DNA from: Microbacterium luteum
Lineage (GTDB): Bacteria; Actinomycetota; Actinomycetes; Actinomycetales; Microbacteriaceae
Assembly: GCF_015277875.1 (NCBI RefSeq)
Contig: NZ_CP063814.1
Location: 682,001-746,000, forward strand
Direction of reading: 5' to 3'
Length of the DNA stretch: 64,000 bases
Part shown: positions 1-9,654 of the stretch, piece after piece
How positions within the stretch are numbered: position 1 is the stretch's first letter
Layout of the letters: each line of letters starts with the position of its first letter
Translations under genes and position numbers: made by a program
Notes under the pieces: model-generated
Databases searched by the model: none
Seen by the model: the letters and a program-made list of their open reading frames with translations, nothing else
What the model was told of the DNA's origin: nothing

Positions 1-1881
1 CTCGAGCCGCAGCCGGGGGAATACGACTTCGGCTGGCTCGATGCCGCGCTCGACCGCCTGCACTCCGCGGGCGTCAAGGTCATCCTCGCGACGCCGACCG
101 CGTCTCCTCCGCCGTGGTTCTCCCGGCTGCACCCCGAGGCGCTGCCCGTAACGCCCGACGGCGTGCGGCTCATCCACGGCAGCCGCGACACCTACAATCC
201 CGCCGCTCCGGCGTACCGAGACGCTGCCCGCCGCATCACCCGAGTGTTGGCCGAGCGCTACGGCGACCACCCGGCGCTGGCGATGTGGCACCTGCACAAC
301 GAGTACGGCACGGTCTCCTATGGTCCGGTCACCGACGTCGCCTTCCGTGAGTGGCTGCAGGATGCTTACGGAGACCTCGACCGTGTGAACGCGACCTGGA
401 ACACGGCCTTCTGGTCACAGGTGTACTCCTCCTGGGAGGACATCCACGCGCCGCAGAGGACGCAGTACATTCCGAACCCCGCGCACCTCCTCGATTTCAA
501 GCGCTTCAGTTCGGACATGCTGCTGCGCTGCCTGCGCGACCAGCTCGAGATCGTGCGAGAGGTGACGCCCGGCGTACCGACGACCACGAACTTCATGCTT
601 CCGACATGGCATCACTACGACGAATGGGACTTCGCGCGCGAGCTGGATGTCGTCACGATCGACCACTACCCGGAAGACGGCCCCTCTGGCGACGCGCAGG
701 TGGCATTCGCGGCGGATCTGGCCCGGTCCTTCGCGGGCGGTCGGCCGTGGCTCCTGATGGAACAGGCGACGTCGTTGGTCTACGACTACGCCGGCGGTCG
801 CATGCTCGCCAAGGCGCCCGGGCGCATGCGCCGCAACACCTATCAGTACCTGGCGCGCGGATCCTTCGGATCGCTATTCTTCCAATGGCGTGCGCCGCGC
901 GTCGGGGCGGAGTTCTTCCACTCGGCGATGGTGCCCCACGTCGGTCCCGACTCCCGCATCTTCCGGGAGATCCGCGACCTGGGCGCCGAGCTCGCAGGCG
1001 TCCCCGAACTGTCGGCCGGTCCGATCGAGGGGCGCGTCGTCGAATCGCGCACGGCGATCGTGTGGGACTCGACGGCGTGGTGGGCCACCGAGACGCGGAT
1101 GCTGCCCTCTGCCGACGTCGCTTATCTCCCGGCGCTTCGCCGCGTGCACGAGGCGCTGTGGCGGTCCGGCGTGACGGCCGACTTCGTCGACCCGAACGGC
1201 GACCCCTCGCAGTACGACCTCGTCCTGGTACCCAGCATGATCGCCGTGAGCGACTCCCAACGGGAGGCGTTCGACCGTTTCGTCGCGAACGGCGGACACC
1301 TGGCTGTCTGGTACCTCTCCGGATCGACCGACGAGCACCTGCGCGTGCGTGAGGGAAGCTATTCGGCGGCGTTCGCCGAACTCGCCGGCGTGCGGGTGGA
1401 AGAGCATGCGCCGCTCCGGGACGGCCAAAACCTCACTCTCAGCGAGGGAACATGCGCGTCGGCCTGGAGTGAGGTCCTCCACGTACGCGGGGCCGAGGTG
1501 GTCGCGTCCTATGGCGCCGACGCGCCGGCGGTCATCGCACCCGGCTCGGCAGCCATCACCCGCAACGTCCGCGGCTCCGGAGTCGTGCACTACATCTCCA
1601 CGCGCGTGGAGGGCGACGATCTGCAACGCCATCTTGCACGCATCGTCGCCGACGCGGGCATCGAGGCCGCCGTGCTTCCCGACGGCGTCGAGCACGTCGT
1701 GCGACGCACGAAGACCGGCGCGCTGCGCATCTTCATCAATCACACCGAGCGGGCGCAGACCGTTCGGGCCACCGGCAGGAACGTCCTGTCGAACACGGAT
1801 GTCGACGGCGACGTCGCCGTCGCAGCGGGCGATGTCCTCATCGTCCGGATCGAGACCTCACCCGAGGGTTCACGCAAGTGA
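1..1881 (+). CDS. GH42 beta-galactosidase (5' end outside window)
   Basis: Hydrolyses terminal beta-galactosides, probably in the cytoplasm. The frame is open from base 1 and reads LEPQPGEYDFGWLD, a stretch normally found roughly 50-60 residues into GH42 enzymes, so only the extreme N-terminus is missing; 626 residues are visible. The acid/base Glu lies in HLHNEYG (visible residue 101) and the nucleophile Glu in LLMEQATS (visible residue 254). The later part fits the GH42 trimerisation and C-terminal beta domains. Its stop is followed by the Shine-Dalgarno of the binding-protein gene, so it is the first visible gene of the sugar operon. The family call is firm. Action on galactosyl-xylose in xyloglucan is inferred from the neighbours; most characterised xyloglucan galactosidases belong to GH35 or GH2. 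Confidence 0.93.
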   Translation, partial: LEPQPGEYDFGWLDAALDRLHSAGVKVILATPTASPPPWFSRLHPEALPVTPDGVRLIHGSRDTYNPAAPAYRDAARRITRVLAERYGDHPALAMWHLHNEYGTVSYGPVTDVAFREWLQDAYGDLDRVNATWNTAFWSQVYSSWEDIHAPQRTQYIPNPAHLLDFKRFSSDMLLRCLRDQLEIVREVTPGVPTTTNFMLPTWHHYDEWDFARELDVVTIDHYPEDGPSGDAQVAFAADLARSFAGGRPWLLMEQATSLVYDYAGGRMLAKAPGRMRRNTYQYLARGSFGSLFFQWRAPRVGAEFFHSAMVPHVGPDSRIFREIRDLGAELAGVPELSAGPIEGRVVESRTAIVWDSTAWWATETRMLPSADVAYLPALRRVHEALWRSGVTADFVDPNGDPSQYDLVLVPSMIAVSDSQREAFDRFVANGGHLAVWYLSGSTDEHLRVREGSYSAAFAELAGVRVEEHAPLRDGQNLTLSEGTCASAWSEVLHVRGAEVVASYGADAPAVIAPGSAAITRNVRGSGVVHYISTRVEGDDLQRHLARIVADAGIEAAVLPDGVEHVVRRTKTGALRIFINHTERAQTVRATGRNVLSNTDVDGDVAVAAGDVLIVRIETSPEGSRK

Positions 1882-1901
1882 CCGAGAAAGGAGTGCCGAC
1901 G

Positions 1902-3212
1902 ATGGCACACAGCAGTACCTGGAGAAAGCGCGGCCTGGCCGCGACCGGACTGGCGGCGGCAGCCGCGCTCGCGCTCGCGGGATGTTCCGGAGGAAGCGAT
2001 GGCGGTTCCGGCGACGACGGTGCCGCGGAAGACGTGACGATCGAGTTCTGGGGCTGGGTCCCGGGCCTCGAGGACGCGGTCGCCGAATGGAACGAGAACA
2101 ACCCCGCCATCCAGGTGGAGTTCTTCCGGATGACCGGCGACGACGGCGACAAGATCCCCGCCGCGATCGACGCCGACACGGCCCCCGACGTCGTGCAGAT
2201 GTCCGCGCACTCGCTGCCGGGTCACATCATCAACAATCGGCTCACCGACCTGACCCCGTACGTCGACGGCCTGGCTGAGGACTTCACCGCCAGCTCGTGG
2301 GGCACGGTCTCCTTCGGAGATGCGGTGTACGGCATCCCACAGGATTCCGGCCCCACCGGTCTGATGTACCGCACCGACATCTTCGAGGAGTACGGCATCG
2401 AGGTTCCCACCACGTGGGAGGGGTACGTGCAGGCAGGCCGCGATCTGAAGGCTGCCAACCCCGACATCTACATCGCTCAGTTCTCGCCCAATGAGGCGGG
2501 CCTGTGGATGGAGACCGTGTGGCAGAACGAAGGCAGCTTCTTCCAGATCGAAGACGACGCCTGGGACGTCACCGTCAACGGGCCGGAGAGCCTGGAGGTC
2601 GCCGAGCTCTGGCAGACGCTCCTCGACGAAGACCTCGTGAAGGTCGTCGAGATGTGGACGCCCGAGTACTGGGCCGAGGTGAACGCGGGCACGATCGCCA
2701 CCATCAACTACGCGGCATGGTTCCCGGTGCTGCTCGAGGAGAGTGCGGAGTCGACCAGCGGGAACTGGGCGGTCGCGGACACCCCGCTGTTCTCCGGCAA
2801 GAACACCGCCGGTGAATCGGGCGGAAGCGTGAACGTGGTCACGGCGAACTCCGAACACCCGGAGCAGGCCGTCGAGTTCATCACCTGGCTGAACTCCAGT
2901 GATTCCGGAGTCGAGTACCTCATCGACGGCGGGGTCTTCCCGTCGGCGGTCACCGGCCTGTCGAGCGAGTCGCTCCTGCAGCCGTCGGAGTTCTACGGCG
3001 GTCAGGTCATCAACGAGGTCTTCGCGGATGCCGCGGAGCGCGTGCCCGGCACGTGGACGGCCGGCCCGACCCATGACCTCACGGTCAACGCCCTCAAGGA
3101 CGAGTTCGGGCGCGTCGCCAACGGCGAGATCACCTTCGAAGAGGCTCTCGACAACGTTCAGGACATGACGGTCGAGGAGCTCGAGGCGATGGGCCTCAAC
3201 GTCGCATCATGA
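1902..3212 (+). CDS. ABC transporter sugar-binding lipoprotein
   Basis: Extracellular solute-binding protein of the carbohydrate-uptake (CUT1) type that captures an oligosaccharide and delivers it to the two permeases downstream. I chose ATG 1902 because AAAGGAG (1887-1893) sits 8 bases upstream. An in-frame GTG at 1878 would add eight residues but has no such site. The 436-residue product has an N-terminal hydrophobic segment and a lipobox ending LALAGC, so it should be lipid-anchored. Acidic and aromatic residues typical of sugar binders follow, for example EFWGWVPGLEDAVAEWN. Its stop overlaps the first permease start (ATGA). The ligand is not visible from sequence; the flanking hydrolases suggest a fucosylated or galactosylated xyloglucan oligosaccharide. 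Confidence 0.93.
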   Translation: MAHSSTWRKRGLAATGLAAAAALALAGCSGGSDGGSGDDGAAEDVTIEFWGWVPGLEDAVAEWNENNPAIQVEFFRMTGDDGDKIPAAIDADTAPDVVQMSAHSLPGHIINNRLTDLTPYVDGLAEDFTASSWGTVSFGDAVYGIPQDSGPTGLMYRTDIFEEYGIEVPTTWEGYVQAGRDLKAANPDIYIAQFSPNEAGLWMETVWQNEGSFFQIEDDAWDVTVNGPESLEVAELWQTLLDEDLVKVVEMWTPEYWAEVNAGTIATINYAAWFPVLLEESAESTSGNWAVADTPLFSGKNTAGESGGSVNVVTANSEHPEQAVEFITWLNSSDSGVEYLIDGGVFPSAVTGLSSESLLQPSEFYGGQVINEVFADAAERVPGTWTAGPTHDLTVNALKDEFGRVANGEITFEEALDNVQDMTVEELEAMGLNVAS

Positions 3213-4150
3213 CCTCGACAGCCGTCCCGACGCGCACGTCCCCCCGCCGCATCCGCGGCGGGTGGGGCGTGCGCCTCGCCCCGTACCTCTTCCTCGCGCC
3301 GTTCATCATCCTGTTCGTCGTCTTCCTCATCCTGCCGATCCTGACGGCGCTGTGGATGAGCTTCTTCTCGGTGCAGCGCGGCGGACTCGGGTTCGACAAC
3401 AGCAACGACCTGGCCTTCGTCGGCCTGGACAACTACATCCGCGCGTTCCAGGACCAGGGATTCCTCGAGAGCTTCGGGCGTGTGCTCCTGTTCGGCGTGG
3501 TGCAGGTTCCGGTCATGATGATCCTCGCGATCACGCTGGCGCTCCTGTTCGATTCCGCCGTCGTTCGCGCCAAGCGCTTCTTCCAGCTCAGCGTCTTCCT
3601 GCCCTATGCGGTCCCGTCCGTCGTCGCTGCGCTCGTGTGGGGCTTCCTCTATCAGCCGCGCGTGAGTCCGATCGTCGAGGGACTCGCCTCCATCGGCATC
3701 TCGGTCGACTTCCTGGCGCCGGGAACGGTGCTGTGGTCGATCGCGAACGTCACGATCTGGACCGTCACGGGCGTGAACGTCATCATCATCTTCGCCGCCC
3801 TGCAGACCGTTCCGCGCGAGATGTACGAAGCCGCACGCATGGACGGTGCGGGTGAATTCCGCACGGCTCTGCAGATCAAGCTCCCGATGGTGCTGCCGGC
3901 CGTCGTGCTGACCACCCTGTTCTCGATCATCGGCACGCTGCAGCTGTTCAACGAGCCGATGACCCTGCGCTCGATCACCTCGAACGTCACGGGCGACTAC
4001 ACGCCGAACATGGCGATCTTCCAGGCGACGACACTCGGCGGCAACATCAACCTCGGCTCGGCGATGGCCATCATCCTGGGCATCGCGACCTTCATCCTCT
4101 CGATCGTCCTGTCGGTGTTCCAGAACCGCAAGAAGGGAGCGTCGGCATGA
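3209..4150 (+). CDS. ABC sugar permease, MalF/UgpA type
   Basis: Integral membrane permease of a CUT1 sugar importer, 313 residues with about six hydrophobic segments. The first follows a short basic cytoplasmic tail. The permease-to-ATPase coupling (EAA) loop reads YEAARMDGAGEFRTALQIKL, with the expected conserved Gly. The start ATG overlaps the binding-protein stop by four bases, and its own stop overlaps the next permease start in the same way, so the three are translationally coupled. No ATPase gene lies in the visible operon; CUT1 systems commonly borrow a shared MsmK/MsiK-type ATPase encoded elsewhere. The family is certain and the substrate is inferred. Confidence 0.93.
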   Translation: MTSTAVPTRTSPRRIRGGWGVRLAPYLFLAPFIILFVVFLILPILTALWMSFFSVQRGGLGFDNSNDLAFVGLDNYIRAFQDQGFLESFGRVLLFGVVQVPVMMILAITLALLFDSAVVRAKRFFQLSVFLPYAVPSVVAALVWGFLYQPRVSPIVEGLASIGISVDFLAPGTVLWSIANVTIWTVTGVNVIIIFAALQTVPREMYEAARMDGAGEFRTALQIKLPMVLPAVVLTTLFSIIGTLQLFNEPMTLRSITSNVTGDYTPNMAIFQATTLGGNINLGSAMAIILGIATFILSIVLSVFQNRKKGASA

Positions 4151-5082
4151 CCACGCAGATCGCACCTGCGCCCGAGACGGCCGCGCACCCCTCGGTCGCA
4201 CCCTCGCCCCGCAGGCGTCAGCAGGTGTACGCCGAAGGCGAGCGACCGAGCCGCACGGCCCGCACCGTGGGCTGGATCTTCATGATCGCCGTGACGCTCT
4301 ACTTCCTGGTGCCCGTCTACTGGCTCATCGTGGCGTCCACCAAGTCCACCGGAGACCTCTTCTCCACCCCGGGCTTCCTCTTCGCCGATTTCAATCTGTG
4401 GCAGAACCTGGTCGATCTCACCGAGCAGGCCGACGGCATCTACTGGCGGTGGATGTTCAACTCGCTCATCTACTCCGGCCTCGGCAGCGTGCTCATGACC
4501 TTCATCAGCGTCATCTCCGGATACGCGCTGGCGATGTACCGCTTCCGCGGTCGGACCGTGATCCTCGCGGCGCCACTGGGCAGCATGCTCGTGCCGCAGA
4601 CCGTTCTCGCGCAGCCGACCTACGTGCTGCTGGTCGAGATGGGGCTCAACAACACCATGTGGGGCGTGCTGTTGCCGAGCCTCGTGTATCCGTTCGGGGT
4701 CATGCTCGGCTTCATCTACGCCCAGACGAGTGTGCCGATGGAGCTGCTCGAGGCGGCCCGTCTCGACGGGGCGAGCGAGTGGCGAGCGTTCTGGTCGATC
4801 GCGCTGAAGCTCCTGACACCCGGCGCGGTGACCATCCTGCTGTTCGCGTTCATCGGCAGCTGGAACAACTTCATGCTGCCGCTCCTGGTGCTCAGCGATG
4901 CGCGGCTGCAGCCTGTCACCGTGGGTCTCTCGGGATGGAGCCAGGCGGCGATCACGATCCCGGGACTGCAGACCCTGGTGATCGTCGGCTCGCTGCTGTC
5001 GATCATCCCGATCATTATCGTGTTCGTGTCGCTGCAGCGCTACTGGCGCTCGGGGCTCGCCGCGGGCGGGATGAAGTTCTGA
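4147..5082 (+). CDS. ABC sugar permease, MalG/UgpE type
   Basis: Second integral membrane subunit of the CUT1 importer, 311 residues. A Pro/Arg-rich cytoplasmic N-terminus of about 45 residues precedes the first membrane segment. The EAA coupling loop reads LLEAARLDGASEWRAFWSIA. It should form a heterodimer with the preceding permease. The start overlaps the upstream stop (ATGA), and the GH95 gene begins four bases after its own stop, which ties transport to cytoplasmic hydrolysis. Confidence 0.93.
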   Translation: MTTQIAPAPETAAHPSVAPSPRRRQQVYAEGERPSRTARTVGWIFMIAVTLYFLVPVYWLIVASTKSTGDLFSTPGFLFADFNLWQNLVDLTEQADGIYWRWMFNSLIYSGLGSVLMTFISVISGYALAMYRFRGRTVILAAPLGSMLVPQTVLAQPTYVLLVEMGLNNTMWGVLLPSLVYPFGVMLGFIYAQTSVPMELLEAARLDGASEWRAFWSIALKLLTPGAVTILLFAFIGSWNNFMLPLLVLSDARLQPVTVGLSGWSQAAITIPGLQTLVIVGSLLSIIPIIIVFVSLQRYWRSGLAAGGMKF

Positions 5083-5086
5083 CCCG

Positions 5087-7426
5087 ATGACGGTGCTGAG
5101 ATACACCACGGCGAGCGATACCTGGCTCGACCGTCTCCCGCTGGGGGACGGTCGAGTCGGCCTGATGGTCGGTGCCGACGCGTCCGCGCGCCGCCTCGGG
5201 CTGAACGAGGCGACCGCGTGGTCCGGGGGCCTCGCCAGTGCAGACCGCGACCTCGTCGACCCGGCGTCGGCGGCTGAAGCGCTCGCCGCGGCGAGGGCTG
5301 CCGTCTCGGCGGGAGATCCACAGCGCGCGGAGACCGCGATGCGGACACTCCAGCACGGCTACGCTCAGGCGTTCCTGCCCGTCGGAGAGGTGACGATCAC
5401 GACCGCCGGGCGTCCAGATCGGGCCAAGGAGATCGTCCGCGAGCTCGACCTCGAAACCGCCGTTCACGTGTGCCGCGCCGAGGGCGTCACCGCGACGTCC
5501 ATCGTGTCGTGGCACAGCGGTCTCATCGTCCACCGGGAGTCGTACGCGCGGCCGACGGACGCCGTGGTCTCCTTCGACACGCCACTTCGCCGCGTCGACG
5601 AGGAACGCGCGGACGCCCGCGCCGTCGTCGTGCTGGACCTTCCCGCCGATGTCGCGCCCACGCACGAGCCCGACGCGCCGGCCGTCACCTGGGAGGCCGA
5701 TGACGTGTCGACGGGCACCGTCGTGGTGATCGTCGACGTCGAACATGACGGGGCCGCCCGTTGGTCCGGCGGCGATCTCGTCGTGTCCGGTGCGAACCGT
5801 CTTGACATCCGCATCGCGTTGACCACGACGATCCGAGGCGTCGCGGCCCCTCCGGAACCTCGCGAGAAGGCCCGATCGCGCGCGGAGGGCCTCCTCGCCG
5901 CCGCAGACTCGCGTGAGGCGATCGACCGGCACGAACATGCGTTCCGCGCCTCCGCTCCGAACTTCGCCTTCGAGCTCGCCGGCGACCTCAAAGTCATCGG
6001 CGACCCGCACCGGGCCATCATCGAAGCCGAGCGACGCGACGTACTCCCCACGGGCGTCCTGTCGGCCCTCATCTCCTACGGTGTGTATCTGCTTCGATGC
6101 TCGAGCACCGAGACGGGGCCCCCGGCCAATCTGCAAGGCATCTGGAACGCCGAGATGCAGCCGCCGTGGTCCTCGGCATACACCCTCAACATCAATCTGC
6201 CGATGAACTACTGGGCGGCCGAGAGTGTGGGGCTCTCAGGTCCTCATACGGCGCTCCTCAACCTCCTCGAGGGCCTCGCGAACCGCGGACGTGACACCGC
6301 CCGGCGGCTCTACGGGATCGAGGGCTGGGTCTCCCACCACAACACGGATCTGTGGGCGTACACGCTGCCGACGGCGGGTGATGCGGCCTGGTCGCACTGG
6401 CCCCTCGGTGGCGCCTGGCTGGTGCGGCAGTTCGATGAACAGCGTCGCCACGGGGACATGACCCCCGAGGTTCGCGCCCGCTTCCGGCCGGTCGCGCGCG
6501 ATTGCGCGAGATTCCTCCTCGGATGGCTCCGCACCGATGCGAACGGAGCGGCGACCACGTCGCCCTCGACGTCGCCCGAGAACCGCTACCTCGTAGGCGG
6601 CAGACCGGTTGCGCTGACCGAAGGCTCGGCCCTGGACCTCGCACTCATCCGAGAGGTGCTCCGCCTCGTGGTCGATCTCGCCGACGACGCCGGTGAACCG
6701 GACGATCCGGTGGTCGCCGCCGCCCGGGAGGCCCTCCCGCGGCTGGCTCCCGCGCGTGTGCAGGCCGACGGGCGCATCCTCGAATGGGGGTCGGAGGTGG
6801 ACGACGAGGACCGCGCTCACCGCCATCTCTCTCACCTCTACGAGTGGTACCCCGGCGACGGGGGCAGGGACGACCTCCACGCCGCCGTGGCGCACACGCT
6901 GGACACGCGCGGCGACGATTCCACGGGGTGGTCCCTCGCATGGAAGATCGCGCTCCGCGCACGACTGGGTGACGCCGCGGCCGTCTCGTGTCTCCTGCGA
7001 TTGGCCACGCGTGCCGCTTCCCCCGAGGGCGGGCACCGCGGCGGTCTCTATCCCAATCTCTTCGCCTCGCACCCGCCGTACCAGATCGACGGCAACTTCG
7101 GTCTCGTCAGCGGCGTCCTGGAGGCACTCGTGCAGAGTCACCGCCCCGGCCGGATCGACCTCCTGCCCGCCCTGCCGGCCGAGATGGGTACCGGCCGGGT
7201 GCGCGGCTTGATCGCCCGGCCGGGCATCCGTCTCGACCTCGACTGGTGCGATAGCGAGCCCGTCGCTCTGACCCTGGAGGCGGTTAAGCCGTCAACGGCC
7301 GGTCCGGTCACGGTCGCGCACGGCAGTCGTCGCGCGGTGATCGATGTGCCCGCCCGTGGGGTGATCGAGGTCCCGCTCCCACTTCCCCTTCCCTCAACGA
7401 CACCCATCGACAGGAGTACCGCGTGA
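5087..7426 (+). CDS. GH95 alpha-L-fucosidase (or alpha-L-galactosidase)
   Basis: An inverting glycosidase that in characterised members removes alpha-1,2-linked L-fucose from galactose; some plant and bacterial relatives act on alpha-L-galactose. The 779-residue protein has no signal peptide. Family hallmarks are ANLQGIWNAEMQPPWSSAY and the catalytic-base asparagine pair in TLNINLPMNYWAAE (Asn368 and Asn370). The general acid Glu is in STSPENRY (residue 498), and QIDGNFG carries the conserved Asp (residue 668). These positions correspond to those mapped in Bifidobacterium AfcA. It is transcribed directly after the permeases and its stop overlaps the GH31 start. Defucosylation would have to come before degalactosylation of a xyloglucan side chain, which fits the enzyme set here. 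Confidence 0.92.
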   Translation: MTVLRYTTASDTWLDRLPLGDGRVGLMVGADASARRLGLNEATAWSGGLASADRDLVDPASAAEALAAARAAVSAGDPQRAETAMRTLQHGYAQAFLPVGEVTITTAGRPDRAKEIVRELDLETAVHVCRAEGVTATSIVSWHSGLIVHRESYARPTDAVVSFDTPLRRVDEERADARAVVVLDLPADVAPTHEPDAPAVTWEADDVSTGTVVVIVDVEHDGAARWSGGDLVVSGANRLDIRIALTTTIRGVAAPPEPREKARSRAEGLLAAADSREAIDRHEHAFRASAPNFAFELAGDLKVIGDPHRAIIEAERRDVLPTGVLSALISYGVYLLRCSSTETGPPANLQGIWNAEMQPPWSSAYTLNINLPMNYWAAESVGLSGPHTALLNLLEGLANRGRDTARRLYGIEGWVSHHNTDLWAYTLPTAGDAAWSHWPLGGAWLVRQFDEQRRHGDMTPEVRARFRPVARDCARFLLGWLRTDANGAATTSPSTSPENRYLVGGRPVALTEGSALDLALIREVLRLVVDLADDAGEPDDPVVAAAREALPRLAPARVQADGRILEWGSEVDDEDRAHRHLSHLYEWYPGDGGRDDLHAAVAHTLDTRGDDSTGWSLAWKIALRARLGDAAAVSCLLRLATRAASPEGGHRGGLYPNLFASHPPYQIDGNFGLVSGVLEALVQSHRPGRIDLLPALPAEMGTGRVRGLIARPGIRLDLDWCDSEPVALTLEAVKPSTAGPVTVAHGSRRAVIDVPARGVIEVPLPLPLPSTTPIDRSTA

Positions 7427-9654
7427 AGTTCACCGACGGGTTCTGGCAGCTGCGACCCGGCGTCACCGCCCTGTACGCCCAGGAGGCGTACGACATCTGG
7501 CACACGGCCGACACGGCCGACGGCGAGGGATTGGTGGTCACTGCGCCGACGGCGCGCATCGCCAAGCGCGGCGACACGCTCAACCGGGCGGTGCTCACGA
7601 CAACCCTGTCCTCGCCGATGGAGGGTGTCGTGAGGGTACGCATCGCCCACCATGACGGCGGTGCCTGGCACGGCGGATTCGGGCTTCCCGGCGCGACCGG
7701 CGCCGGGAAGGCATCCCTCGACGAGTCGGGCGGCGTGCTGGAGACGGGCGCGCTGACGGCGCGTATCACCTCGGGTGCACCGTGGGACCTCTCCTTCGAG
7801 GTCGACGGACGCCGCGTGACCGGCAGCGGACACAAGGCACAGGGATACGTGCAGCTGAGTGAGGATGCGCAGGTGGATCCCGGGATCGTCGGCGACGCGC
7901 GCGCCGGCACGACCGTGTCCCGCGGCGGGACGTTCGTGCACGAGCAGCTCGACCTCGGTGTCGGTGAGCTCGTCTACGGGCTCGGAGAGCGGTTCGGTCC
8001 GCTCGTGAAGAACGGGCAGAGCGTCGAGGTGTGGAACGCCGACGGAGGAACGTCGAGCGAACAGGCATACAAGAACGTGCCGTTCCACCTCTCCAGCCGT
8101 GGCTACGGCGTTCTCGTGAACGACTCCGGACACGTCTCCTACGAGATCGGCTCGGAGGCGGTCGAGCGCGTGCAGTTCTCCGTCGCGGGCGAGGTGCTGG
8201 AGTACTTCGTCATCGCCGGCCCGACCCCGAAAGACGTGCTCTCGCGCTACACCGCGCTCACCGGGCGGCCCCCCGTGGTGCCCGCGTGGTCTTACGGGCT
8301 CTGGCTGTCGACGAGCTTCACCACCGATTACGACGAGGCGACAGTCACGTCGTTCATCGACGAGATGTCCCGGCGCGACCTGCCGGTGTCGGTGTTCCAC
8401 TTCGACTGCTTCTGGATGCGCGAATTCAACTGGTGCGACTTCGAGTGGGACCCGCGCGTGTTCCCCGAGCCCGACGCCATGCTGCAGCGCCTCCACGAGA
8501 AGGACCTGCGCGTGAGCGTGTGGATCAACCCCTACATCGGCCAGCGCTCACCGCTGTTCCGCGAGGCCGCTGACCAGGGATTCCTGGTCACACGGCCGGA
8601 TGGGTCGGTGTGGCAGTGGGACATGTGGCAGGCCGGGATGGCGCTGGTCGACTTCACCAATCCCGCGGCGACCGCGTGGTATCAGTCGCACCTGCGCCGG
8701 CTCGTCGAGCAGGGCGTCGACTGCTTCAAGACCGACTTCGGTGAGCGCATCCCGACCGACGTGGTGTACTTCGACGGCTCCGATCCGTCGCGCATGCACA
8801 ACCTCTACACGCACCTGTTCAACGCTGCGGTCCACGAGGTGCTCGTCGAGGCCCGGGGAGAGGGCGACGCCGTGCTGTTCGCCCGTTCGGCCACGGCCGG
8901 CGGACAGACCATGCCGGTGCACTGGGGCGGCGACTCCACCTCGACGTACGCGTCGATGGCCGAGACCCTCCGCGGCGGCCTCTCGCTCGCGGCCAGCGGC
9001 TTCGCGTTCTGGAGCCACGACATCGGCGGATTCGAGGGCACCCCGGATGCAGGGGTCTTCAAGCGCTGGACCGCATTCGGGCTCCTGGGCAGCCACTCCC
9101 GCTTCCACGGGTCGCAGTCCTACCGGGTGCCGTGGCAGTTCGACGAAGAGGCGGTGGATGTCACGCGCATCTTCACCAAGCTCAAGATGCGTCTCATGCC
9201 GTACCTGTTCCAGCAGGGCGTCGACGCGGCGGCCACCGGCGTGCCCGTCATGCGCCCGATGATGATGGAGTTCCCCGACGATCCCGCCGTCGCCTACCTC
9301 GACCGGCAGTACATGCTCGGCTCCGAGCTGCTGGTCGCCCCGGTGTTCAGCGCCGAGGGTGAGGTGGAGTTCTACCTCCCCGCCGGCACGTGGACGAACC
9401 TGCTCACGGGCGAGGAGGTCGAGGGTGCGCGGTGGCGCCGCGAGACTCACGGCTTCGACTCGCTGCCGCTCTACGCCCGGCCGGGTGCGGTGATCCCGTG
9501 GGGCGCGCGCGACGACCGGCCGGACTACGACTACCGGGAAGGACTTCGTCTGCGCGTGTTCCCGGGCGGCGAGGGCACCCGCACAGTGGCCGTCACCACC
9601 CCGGACGGGCAGCGCGCATCTTTCGACATCGATCTCGACGAGGTGACCCGATGA
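7423..9654 (+). CDS. yicI: GH31 alpha-xylosidase, YicI type
   Basis: Retaining alpha-xylosidase that removes alpha-1,6-xylose from the non-reducing end of xyloglucan oligosaccharides (isoprimeverose units). It is 743 residues long and starts with GTG, with CAGGAG six bases upstream; the start overlaps the GH95 stop. The N-terminus resembles that of E. coli YicI. The nucleophile Asp is in [13 protein letters not shown] (residue 438) and the acid/base Asp in [10 protein letters not shown] (residue 504). Their 66-residue spacing equals that between Asp416 and Asp482 of YicI. The long stretch around [15 protein letters not shown] is also typical of the YicI subgroup rather than of alpha-glucosidases. 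It lacks a signal peptide and so acts in the cytoplasm. Confidence 0.95.
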   Translation: MKFTDGFWQLRPGVTALYAQEAYDIWHTADTADGEGLVVTAPTARIAKRGDTLNRAVLTTTLSSPMEGVVRVRIAHHDGGAWHGGFGLPGATGAGKASLDESGGVLETGALTARITSGAPWDLSFEVDGRRVTGSGHKAQGYVQLSEDAQVDPGIVGDARAGTTVSRGGTFVHEQLDLGVGELVYGLGERFGPLVKNGQSVEVWNADGGTSSEQAYKNVPFHLSSRGYGVLVNDSGHVSYEIGSEAVERVQFSVAGEVLEYFVIAGPTPKDVLSRYTALTGRPPVVPAWSYGLWLSTSFTTDYDEATVTSFIDEMSRRDLPVSVFHFDCFWMREFNWCDFEWDPRVFPEPDAMLQRLHEKDLRVSVWINPYIGQRSPLFREAADQGFLVTRPDGSVWQWDMWQAGMALVDFTNPAATAWYQSHLRRLVEQGVDCFKTDFGERIPTDVVYFDGSDPSRMHNLYTHLFNAAVHEVLVEARGEGDAVLFARSATAGGQTMPVHWGGDSTSTYASMAETLRGGLSLAASGFAFWSHDIGGFEGTPDAGVFKRWTAFGLLGSHSRFHGSQSYRVPWQFDEEAVDVTRIFTKLKMRLMPYLFQQGVDAAATGVPVMRPMMMEFPDDPAVAYLDRQYMLGSELLVAPVFSAEGEVEFYLPAGTWTNLLTGEEVEGARWRRETHGFDSLPLYARPGAVIPWGARDDRPDYDYREGLRLRVFPGGEGTRTVAVTTPDGQRASFDIDLDEVTR

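Noticed and set aside
1740..3074. Long minus-strand open frame opposite the binding-protein gene
   Set aside because: A shadow of a well-supported lipoprotein gene; its product is low complexity and has no start signal.
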